A DNA stretch of 64,000 nt from contig CAILJH010000114.1 in NCBI GenBank assembly GCA_903834475.1, positions 1-64,000 on the forward strand, written 5' to 3'. This stretch comes from an uncultured Prolixibacteraceae bacterium (GTDB lineage Bacteria; Bacteroidota; Bacteroidia; Bacteroidales; Prolixibacteraceae). Made by a program: the position numbers and the translations under genes. Below the pieces are notes generated by a model. The model had not been told where the DNA came from, made no database searches, and saw only the letters and a program-made list of their open reading frames with translations. How positions within the stretch are numbered: the first letter of the stretch is position 1; each line of letters begins with the position of its first letter. Shown piece by piece: positions 56,468 to 64,000 of this stretch.

Positions 56468-57586
56468 ATGAAAAAGATTATCTATTATTCAGCGCTGATC
56501 GCTTTACTGGTTTCGTGCAGTGCGCCAACCGACAATAAAGCGGAGCTTGAAAAGCTGAAATCGCAACGCGAACAACTGAACGCTCAAATTTTAAAGCTCG
56601 AAGCCGAAGTCAATCCAAATGGAGTAGTTGCCGATGTAAAAGCGGTTTCAGTAAAAATTACTCAGGCTACTGAATGTGTTTTTAACCATTACATTCAGGT
56701 ACAAGGTACGGTTGACGGGGATCAGAATATTGCCGTGAGCCCGCAAATGCCGGCCATTGTAACTGCTGTATATGTTACAGAAGGTTCAGTAGTGAAAAAG
56801 GGTCAGGTGCTTGCCGAACTTGATGCCTTAGTTTTAAAGCAATCGCTCGAAGAAGTGAATACGCAGTTGGCTTTGGCTACAAATATCTATGAAAAACAAA
56901 ATGCGCTTTGGCAGAAGAAAATTGGCAGCGAAGTTCAATATCTGCAGGCTAAAGCCAGCAAAGAATCGATGGAAATGCGTGCCAATACCATTAAGGAACA
57001 ATTGAAAATGGCAAAAATAGTTTCGCCTATCAGCGGTACGGTCGAAAGTGTTCCTTTGCGGGTAGGCCAAATGGCTTCACCCGGATTGCCGACTTCAACT
57101 ATTCGGGTAATAAACATGAATGTTGCTAAAATTTCAGCTGACGTTGCCGAAACCTATTCCACACGAATTAAAGACGGAAACACGGCGCTGGTTAGTTTTC
57201 CTGATTTAGGCAAAGATATTGAAACTAAGCTGAACTTCACCAGTCGTTTTATCGACCCAACCAACCGCACGTTCAAGGTTGAATGCAAAATTTCTTCCAA
57301 AGATGCTGAACTGCGCGCCAATATGATTGCGTACATCAAAATAAAGGATTATACCAACCCGAAAGCATTTTGCATTCCTGTGAATTATATCCAGAACGAT
57401 CAGGATGGTAAATTCATTTATATCGCCAAACAAAGCGGCAACGATTGGTCTGCCGAAAAAAGAATCGTCAAAACCGGTATGGATTACGACGGAACCATTG
57501 AGGTTCTGGAAGGTCTTATCGCCGGAGAAAAAATCGTAACTGCCGGATTTCAGAATCTGAACGCTGGTGAAAAAGTAGTTTTCTAA
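56468..57586 (+). CDS. RND efflux periplasmic adaptor lipoprotein
   Basis: lipobox LLVSCS; barrel-sandwich AIVTAVYVTEGSVVKKGQVLAELDA. Confidence 0.95.
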   Translation: MKKIIYYSALIALLVSCSAPTDNKAELEKLKSQREQLNAQILKLEAEVNPNGVVADVKAVSVKITQATECVFNHYIQVQGTVDGDQNIAVSPQMPAIVTAVYVTEGSVVKKGQVLAELDALVLKQSLEEVNTQLALATNIYEKQNALWQKKIGSEVQYLQAKASKESMEMRANTIKEQLKMAKIVSPISGTVESVPLRVGQMASPGLPTSTIRVINMNVAKISADVAETYSTRIKDGNTALVSFPDLGKDIETKLNFTSRFIDPTNRTFKVECKISSKDAELRANMIAYIKIKDYTNPKAFCIPVNYIQNDQDGKFIYIAKQSGNDWSAEKRIVKTGMDYDGTIEVLEGLIAGEKIVTAGFQNLNAGEKVVF

Positions 57587-57604
57587 TTTCAAAAATGACC
57601 ACAC

Positions 57605-60600
57605 ATGTCGAAAGAAAACAAGTTTAAAGAATTTTTTGCAACGAGCTGGGCCATCGATAACCGGACAAGTGTTTACGTACTTGCGATTCTGATATCGGTA
57701 CTCGGAATGATGAATTACTATTTTATACCGAAGGAACAATTTCCGCAGGTCATCATTCCATACATCGTTGTCAGCACAGCATACCCAGGCACTTCGCCCT
57801 CAGATATCGAAAATCTGGTTACCCGTCCAATCGAAAAACAATTAAAATCGATTTCGGATGTGAAGAAAATAACCAGTAATTCGGTTCCTGATTTCTCTTC
57901 AATCATTGTTGAATTTGATCCTAATTTATCGATCGAAACAGCCAAACAGCGTGTTCGTGATGCTGTTGACAAATCGAAAAGTGATCTTCCGACGGATTTG
58001 CCTGCGGAGCCTTCGATTATGGATATCGATATTTCAGCAATGCCAGTGATGTACCTCAATATTTCAGGAAATTACGACCTGGATAAACTGAAACATTATG
58101 CCGAAATAACTCAGGATAAAATTGAAGGCCTGAAAGAAATTACCAGGGTTGATATTGTAGGAGCGCTTGATCGTGAAATTCAGGTGAACGCCGACATTTT
58201 CAAAATGCAGGCCGCCAAGGTCACATTTAGCGACATTGAACGTGCCGTTGCGATGGAGAACATGACCATTTCAGGTGGTATTTTAACCAATAACGGTGTC
58301 CGGAATACCGTCCGTATCAAAGGACAATTTGCTGATGTACAAACCTTGAAAGATATTGTAGTACATTCATCGAGTGGTGCTTTCGTAAAACTGAGCGATG
58401 TTGCGGATATAAAAGACAGCCATAAGGAACAGGAAAGCTTTGCCCGTCTCGACGGTAAAAATGTGATCACCCTGAATGTTATCAAAAAGAATGGAGCAAA
58501 TTTGCTGGATGCTTCTGATCAGATTAAAGAAATTGTTGACGAACTGAAAGCCCGTGAATTTCCAAAGGGCATGGAGGTTACCGTCACAGGTGACCAAAGC
58601 CGGCACACAAGGAATACGCTCGAAGAACTGAACAATACAATTATCATTGGATTTATCCTGGTTACCATTGTTTTGATGTTCTTCATGGGAATTACCAATG
58701 CATTCTTTGTTGGTTTGTCGGTACCATTATCCATCTTTGTGGCCTACCTGGTCCTTCCCGGACTTGGTTATACCATGAACATGATCGTAATGTTTGCGTT
58801 CATCTTTGCTCTGGGAATTGTAGTTGACGATGCCATTGTGGTCATCGAAAACACCCACCGTTTGCACAAGTTTAATCCTGACATCAATATTGCTGCTAAA
58901 AAAGCTGCGGGCGAAGTATTTCTGCCCATCTTATCGGGTACACTGACTACTCTGGCACCATTCTTCCCATTGGCATTCTGGCCCGGAATCGTAGGTCAGT
59001 TCATGCATTACCTGCCAGTTACTTTGATTATTACGCTATTCGCTTCCCTTTTTGTCGCCTACGTATTCAATCCTGTTTTCGCTGTTTCGTTTATGAAACA
59101 CGAATATGATCATGAATTTCAGGATGGAAGTGGCTGGAGACGCATGAAAAGGATCATGATTGTTATGCTCGTATTTGCAGCAGTATTCTATGCCACGAAA
59201 GTATATGGACTGGCCAACTTCCTGGTATTTGGTGTACTGATGATACTTCTTTTCCATTTTGCACTAAAGAAAATGATTTCGAACTTTCAGGAAAAAATAT
59301 GGCCCGGAATCATGGCGATATATGAAAGACAACTGCGCATGGTGCTGAAAGGCGGACGTCCGGTTTGGATATTGGGAGGAATGATTGCGCTGTTCTTCAT
59401 TACCATTTTCCTTACTGGAATGGTTAAACCAACCGTATTGTTTTTCCCGAATAACGACCCGAATAACATTTACGTGTACATCAAAATGCCTGGTGGAACT
59501 GATCAGAAAGTAACCGACAGCATCACCAGTGTAGCTGAACAACGTGTTTATAAAGTCATTGGAAAAAATAATCCTGATGTCGAGTCAATCATTTCGAACG
59601 TAACAATTGGTGCTGAGGAACAAGGTTTTGCATCTACCGGAACTCCTTTTAACAAGGGTAAAGTGTCCATTAACTTTGTGGAGCATAAATTTCGTACCAC
59701 CGGTATGAGTACAACTCAATACCTTGAATTGCTTCGTAAAGAAGTTGGAAATATTCCCGGCGCCCAAATTTCAGTCGATAAAAACAGCAGCGGACCGCCA
59801 ACCGGAAAGCCTATCAATGTTGAGATTACAAGCGAGAATATGGAAGACCTGGTTGCCGATGCCGATGCGTTCCGCGATCACATCAAATCGATGAATATTC
59901 CGGGTATAGAAGAATTGAAAACCGATTTTGAGATGAATTCTCCTGAAATCCTGGTTCAGATTGACCGTGACCGCGCTCAGCGCCTTGGAATTTCCACCGG
60001 ACAGATTGGACTGGAGATTCGTACCGCCTTGTACGGGAAAGAAATTTCGAAACTGAAACAGGATGAAGATGAATATCCGATCATGCTTCGTTACCAGAAG
60101 GTTACCCGCGATAACATCAACGCTTTGGTGAACTTGCTGATTACTTACCGGGATATGAATACCGGCATCTTGCGCAGTATTCCACTTTCGACCGTGGCCA
60201 AAATTGATTACACCTCCTCGTATGCCGGAATCAAGCGGCTCAATCAAAAACGTGTCATAACGGTCTATTCAAACGTACTGTCAGGTTATTCAGCCAACGA
60301 TATTGTTCCAATCATCAAACAGGAAGCAACGAAATTCACACTTCACGAAGGCACAAACATCAAGTTGACCGGAGAACAGGAAGATCAGGCTGAAACTGCT
60401 AAATTCCTCCTGAAAGCCATGATTATTGCCTTGGGAGCGATCTTCTTTATCCTGATTACCCAATTTGGCTCGGTCAGCAAATCGCTGATCATCCTGAGTG
60501 AGGTTATCTTCAGCATCATCGGTGTTTTGCTTGGAGTTATGATTTTCCGCATGGATCTCGTAATCATGATGACCGGACTGGGAGTTGTTGCTCTTGGAGG

Positions 60601-60997
60601 TATTGTCGTCCGAAACGGGATATTGATTGTTGAGTTCATCGATTCCAAGAAGAAGGAAGGAATTCCGACCAGACGGGCCATTATCGAAGGTGGAAAAACC
60701 CGTATGACGCCGGTAATCCTTACTGCGACTGCAACCATGCTTGGCTTGGTTCCTTTGGCCGTTGGTATGAACATCAACTTCACCACCATGTTTACCGAAC
60801 TGAATCCGCACATCTATTTTGGCGGAGACAATGTGGCATTCTGGGGACCATTGGCCTGGTCAATCATCTTTGGATTGAGCTTCGCTACATTCCTGACCCT
60901 AATGTTCGTTCCTGCTTTGTATGAGTTGGACTACACCATCAAGTTGAAAATGGCCAAAAAGAGAAATCTGAAACGGATTAAAGCGTTGAAGAAGTAA
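57605..60997 (+). CDS. RND efflux transporter permease (AcrB family)
   Basis: 1130 aa; FALGIVVDDAIVVIENTHR; FPQVIIPYIVVSTAYPGTSPSDIENLVTRPIE. Confidence 0.97.
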   Translation: MSKENKFKEFFATSWAIDNRTSVYVLAILISVLGMMNYYFIPKEQFPQVIIPYIVVSTAYPGTSPSDIENLVTRPIEKQLKSISDVKKITSNSVPDFSSIIVEFDPNLSIETAKQRVRDAVDKSKSDLPTDLPAEPSIMDIDISAMPVMYLNISGNYDLDKLKHYAEITQDKIEGLKEITRVDIVGALDREIQVNADIFKMQAAKVTFSDIERAVAMENMTISGGILTNNGVRNTVRIKGQFADVQTLKDIVVHSSSGAFVKLSDVADIKDSHKEQESFARLDGKNVITLNVIKKNGANLLDASDQIKEIVDELKAREFPKGMEVTVTGDQSRHTRNTLEELNNTIIIGFILVTIVLMFFMGITNAFFVGLSVPLSIFVAYLVLPGLGYTMNMIVMFAFIFALGIVVDDAIVVIENTHRLHKFNPDINIAAKKAAGEVFLPILSGTLTTLAPFFPLAFWPGIVGQFMHYLPVTLIITLFASLFVAYVFNPVFAVSFMKHEYDHEFQDGSGWRRMKRIMIVMLVFAAVFYATKVYGLANFLVFGVLMILLFHFALKKMISNFQEKIWPGIMAIYERQLRMVLKGGRPVWILGGMIALFFITIFLTGMVKPTVLFFPNNDPNNIYVYIKMPGGTDQKVTDSITSVAEQRVYKVIGKNNPDVESIISNVTIGAEEQGFASTGTPFNKGKVSINFVEHKFRTTGMSTTQYLELLRKEVGNIPGAQISVDKNSSGPPTGKPINVEITSENMEDLVADADAFRDHIKSMNIPGIEELKTDFEMNSPEILVQIDRDRAQRLGISTGQIGLEIRTALYGKEISKLKQDEDEYPIMLRYQKVTRDNINALVNLLITYRDMNTGILRSIPLSTVAKIDYTSSYAGIKRLNQKRVITVYSNVLSGYSANDIVPIIKQEATKFTLHEGTNIKLTGEQEDQAETAKFLLKAMIIALGAIFFILITQFGSVSKSLIILSEVIFSIIGVLLGVMIFRMDLVIMMTGLGVVALGGIVVRNGILIVEFIDSKKKEGIPTRRAIIEGGKTRMTPVILTATATMLGLVPLAVGMNINFTTMFTELNPHIYFGGDNVAFWGPLAWSIIFGLSFATFLTLMFVPALYELDYTIKLKMAKKRNLKRIKALKK

Positions 60998-61018
60998 GGA
61001 TTTCCGATTTTCGTCTAT

Positions 61019-61055
61019 AAAAAACGGCGGAAAGGGTAACTTTTCCGCCGTTTTT
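61019..61055 (+). terminator. intrinsic terminator after RND permease (AACGGCGGAAA gggtaact TTTCCGCCGTT TTT)
   Basis: long perfect stem with T-tract. Confidence 0.92.
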
Positions 61056-61121
61056 CTATTTGATTTATCCAACTCATTGAGGAAGTTCAAATTTTGGAAC
61101 AAAGAATTGGTAGAGAATTAT

Positions 61122-61370
61122 TTACTTCTTAACCCATCCTTCAATTTCCTTTATGAGTTCTTCTATATCAGTCAGTTTGCCGTTATTTGAATCAAGAAGC
61201 GATTGGTCAATTCCATTATAGAACTCAACTAAAGTCATCGGGTAGAAGTCTTTTTCATTACTTCTACTCTTTTCCTTTTTAAGCATTTTTTCGAAGCGAT
61301 CCACAATATCCTCATTTTGAATAGTGAGAAATTCTCTCACAAAAGTCAATTTTCGAGTCTGTAAATCCAT
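61122..61370 (-). CDS. small antitoxin-like hypothetical protein
   Basis: MDLQTRKLTFVREFLTIQNEDIVDRFEKMLKKEK...; resembles antitoxins of RelE/ParE-type pairs, but no toxin ORF adjacent. Confidence 0.5.
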   Translation of the reverse strand: MDLQTRKLTFVREFLTIQNEDIVDRFEKMLKKEKSRSNEKDFYPMTLVEFYNGIDQSLLDSNNGKLTDIEELIKEIEGWVKK

Positions 61371-61522
61371 TTTTATTTTTTCGTAAAAAAAAATTCCCGA
61401 TAAAAACACTTGAATATTTTTATACTATTCCAATCGATGGATTAGTTTTAATTCAATAGTCCCTCAGCATTTTTATGCAGCCCATATTCGAATAACTGGT
61501 GGAAACAGTAATGATGAGGTTT

Positions 61523-61649
61523 AGCCCGGAACGGGCGAAATATGATAGCCCGGGGCAAGTGAGGTACGAACGTCGCCCCGGGTTGGAAAGAAAAAAGAAA
61601 CCCGTCCGCGTGAATGCGCTAATCAAGGCAAATATCTCATTTCGGACGG
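61523..61649. repeat. composite REP/BIME-like element with three hairpins
   Basis: GCCCG-gaa-CGGGC (61523-61535); AGCCCGGGGC/GCCCCGGGTT (61547-61583, wobble end); CCGTCCG/CGGACGG (61602-61649). Confidence 0.75.
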
Positions 61650-61802
61650 AATTGTGCGGCCTTCAAAAAAGTAGTTACATAATAGAATGTTCTCAATTTC
61701 TCACATTGTCTTCCAAAAATGCTTCTATGGTTTTGGCATCAATTATTGGCTTGAAAAACTCAATGTCGTCTTTCGATTATTAGGAACAAAATAAAAGTCC
61801 GT

Positions 61803-61810
61803 TATCTTTG
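61803..61810 (+). promoter_or_regulatory. candidate -7 element TATCTTTG upstream of ChaN-like gene
   Basis: matches TAnnTTTG. Confidence 0.4.
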
Positions 61811-61838
61811 TTTTCAACAAGTACAAATCGACGAAAAC

Positions 61839-62705
61839 ATGATAAATAAAATCCTGACTCTGACCGCTATTTCACTCCTGCTATTTGCTTTCAAAAGTGA
61901 TAAAAAAGCCTACCAGATCTTTGATGACAAAGGAAAAGAGATGCATTATTCTCAACTACTGGAAGCTGCAAAAGAGGCCGATGTGATTCTTTTTGGCGAA
62001 TTCCATGAAAATCCGATCGATCATTGGCTGGAACAGGAACTTGCCAAAGATCTCTTTTCAGAAAAAAAGAACAACCTTGTTTTGAGTGCTGAAATGTTTG
62101 AGTCGGATGACCAGATCACGCTCGATGAATACCTTTCGGGATCAGTTTCAGAAAAAACCCTGAAAGACGAGGCCAAACTATGGACCAATTTCCCGAGCGA
62201 CTATAAACCTTTGCTGGATTTTGCAAAGAAAAATAAACTGCATTTTGTTGCAGCCAATATTCCACGACGTTATGCGAGCATGGTCTACTCCAAAGGATTA
62301 TTGAAATTGGACAGTATCAATCCGGAAGCCAAAAAATGGATCGCTCCGCTGCCGATAGCTTATGATAGCACCCTCCAGTGTTATGCTGATATCTTCAAAA
62401 AAGCTGAAGGTCACGGCGGGCAAAATCTGCCCAAATCGCAGGCGGTCAAAGATGCGACCATGGCATACTTTATCCTGAAAAACTGGTCTGCAGGAAAAAC
62501 ACTGATTCACTTCAACGGATCGTACCACAGCGACAATCATCAGGGAATAGTATGGTACCTCAAAAAATCCAATCCGTCTCTAAAAATAGTAACCATCGGA
62601 GCTGCGGAACAGAAGGAACTTGATGAGCTGGATAAGGAAAGCCTTGGACAAGCCGATTTTATTATTTGCACACCTGAATCGATGAGCAAGTCATACCGGC
62701 CATAA
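61839..62705 (+). CDS. ChaN-family (DUF399-like) protein
   Basis: ADVILFGEFHENPIDHWLEQEL; HFNGSYHSDNHQGIVWYLKK. Confidence 0.85.
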   Translation: MINKILTLTAISLLLFAFKSDKKAYQIFDDKGKEMHYSQLLEAAKEADVILFGEFHENPIDHWLEQELAKDLFSEKKNNLVLSAEMFESDDQITLDEYLSGSVSEKTLKDEAKLWTNFPSDYKPLLDFAKKNKLHFVAANIPRRYASMVYSKGLLKLDSINPEAKKWIAPLPIAYDSTLQCYADIFKKAEGHGGQNLPKSQAVKDATMAYFILKNWSAGKTLIHFNGSYHSDNHQGIVWYLKKSNPSLKIVTIGAAEQKELDELDKESLGQADFIICTPESMSKSYRP

Positions 62706-62811
62706 GATTTTCAGTTTTCATATTGCTGAAATTTTCTGAAGACTTCGCATCAATACAATCCGGAATTTTCTGTAACTTTCAGTAATTCAAACCTACTGAA
62801 TATCCGGAATA

Positions 62812-63501
62812 ATGAATACTCCAATCCTCTTCTACCTGACCGAACTTCTTTTTCCACGGCTTTGCGTGGTTTGCGGCGACAAGCTGATTGAGCAGGAAAA
62901 TTGGATTTGCCTGCATTGTTTGCACCATATTCCGCGCACCAACTTCCATCTGGAAACTGAAAACCGGGTGGCACAATTGTTCTACGGACGGGTAGAAATT
63001 GAATACGCAACTTCCTTCTTTTATTTCAGCAAAGGCAGCAAATACCAATCATTGTTGCATAACCTGAAATACAAAGGAATGAAGGAATTGGGTGAAGAAA
63101 TCGGGAAACATTTCGGAATTGATTTGATGCAATCGCCTCAATTTTCTTCGGTGGATGTGATTTGTCCGGTTCCGCTTCATCCGCAAAAAGAGAAGAAACG
63201 CGGCTACAACCAAAGCTGGTGGATTGCTTCAGGAATTGCCGGCCAAATGCAAAAAGAATTGTCGGATGATAACCTGAAACGAATAACCGCTACCGAAACA
63301 CAAACCCGAAAAACACGGTTCGAACGCTGGCAAAATGTTGAAGGGATTTTTGAACTCTTTCATCCTGAAAAATTTTCAGGAAAACATATTTTGCTAGTTG
63401 ATGATGTTGTCACAACCGGATCAACGCTGGAAGCCTGCGCCCAGGCTATTCTTTCCAAAACCGATGCCAAAGTGAGTATAGCCACGCTTGCCACGGCCTG
63501 A
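62812..63501 (+). CDS. ComF-family phosphoribosyltransferase
   Basis: N-terminal CVVCGDKL...CLHC; VICPVPLHPQKEKKRGYNQSWWIA; LLVDDVVTTGSTLEACA. Confidence 0.92.
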   Translation: MNTPILFYLTELLFPRLCVVCGDKLIEQENWICLHCLHHIPRTNFHLETENRVAQLFYGRVEIEYATSFFYFSKGSKYQSLLHNLKYKGMKELGEEIGKHFGIDLMQSPQFSSVDVICPVPLHPQKEKKRGYNQSWWIASGIAGQMQKELSDDNLKRITATETQTRKTRFERWQNVEGIFELFHPEKFSGKHILLVDDVVTTGSTLEACAQAILSKTDAKVSIATLATA

Positions 63502-63506
63502 AAAAA

Positions 63507-64000
63507 CTATTCAAAAAAATGAGGAACAAACCGGCTGGTATTGTTTGTAATCAGTCCGTCTGATTCGCGGATGCCCATTCCGGCAGGTTCTCCGCCAATC
63601 AGCCAGCTACCGATTACCGGATGATTGCCACCAAAATCGGGTAAGGCAGCATATTGCTGGTAAATATATCCTTCGCTTCCATATTCACCTCCGGTTTTTT
63701 CAACTGATTTGCCATTGACCCAGATATCCACATTGGATCCTTCGCGCGAATAGATGGGCTTTTCAACAAAGTCACCGGACAATGGACGGGTAGTTTTGCA
63801 TGGAAGAATATATGGCGATCGTGGGAAAAGATCGTGGAGCACGGTCAGGATCATTTTGTTTGAAAGGATCATTTTCCAGGCAGGTTCGATCCACCAGCAT
63901 TTTTCACGGGTAGTGATGAGTTCCGGACCAAATTCTTCAGCCAGCATCCATTCGTAAGGATAAAGTTTAAAAATGGTTTCAATTTCTTCAAACTGGTCGT
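63507..64000 (-). CDS. glutathionylspermidine synthase-family protein, C-terminal part (truncated by window end)
   Basis: frame stays open to 64000 (DQFEEIETIFKLYPYEWMLAEEFG); IGSWLIGGEPAGMGIRESDGLITNNTSRFVPHFF. Confidence 0.85.
   Translation of the reverse strand, partial: DQFEEIETIFKLYPYEWMLAEEFGPELITTREKCWWIEPAWKMILSNKMILTVLHDLFPRSPYILPCKTTRPLSGDFVEKPIYSREGSNVDIWVNGKSVEKTGGEYGSEGYIYQQYAALPDFGGNHPVIGSWLIGGEPAGMGIRESDGLITNNTSRFVPHFFE

Noticed and set aside
60290-60811. 173-aa and 142-aa minus-strand ORFs antisense to the RND permease
   Set aside because: Low-complexity shadow ORFs within a conserved coding region.
61499-61783. 94-aa plus-strand ORF
   Set aside because: Spans the REP-like hairpin element; not credible as a protein.
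1-64000. CRISPR arrays, tRNA/rRNA genes, riboswitch consensus
   Set aside because: No regularly spaced repeat array and no recognisable tRNA/rRNA signature seen by eye; a tRNAscan/Infernal run would be needed to be certain.

Overview
The window is a gene-dense stretch of a Bacteroidota (probably Bacteroidales/Marinilabiliales-type) chromosome. Evidence for the placement: TAnnTTTG-type promoters, T9SS C-terminal sorting domains, a TonB receptor/DUF4249 pair, and the sigma54 regulator-LptE-TPR-SecG cluster. I support about 45 protein-coding genes. They include housekeeping genes (pyrF, purN, acpP-fabF-rnc, lepA, kdsB, secG, rbfA, maeB), a lone hydG, a two-component system, a TetR-TolC-RND efflux operon, several glycoside hydrolases or esterases (GH18, GH29, GH2, AXE-like), T9SS-exported LamG proteins and tandem fasciclin-like lipoproteins. 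I recognised no tRNA, rRNA or CRISPR. The most notable non-routine signals are: (1) a roughly 1.5 kb AAA/STAND-like ATPase gene flanked by an intact and a decayed direct copy of the 3' end of an adjacent ftsX/lolE-like gene, which suggests cassette insertion or recombination; (2) a 57-nt palindromic repeat inserted in frame into the signal peptide n-region of a DUF4249 lipoprotein; (3) a perfect 16-bp stem-loop with a T-rich tail inside the first codons of rnc; (4) phased TGTTAA repeats upstream of an OmpR-type two-component operon; (5) a 12-bp inverted repeat bracketing a promoter -7 box upstream of the LamG genes; (6) several families of dispersed palindromic/MITE-like intergenic repeats. 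All identifications come from reading the sequence and from family knowledge; no database search was run.
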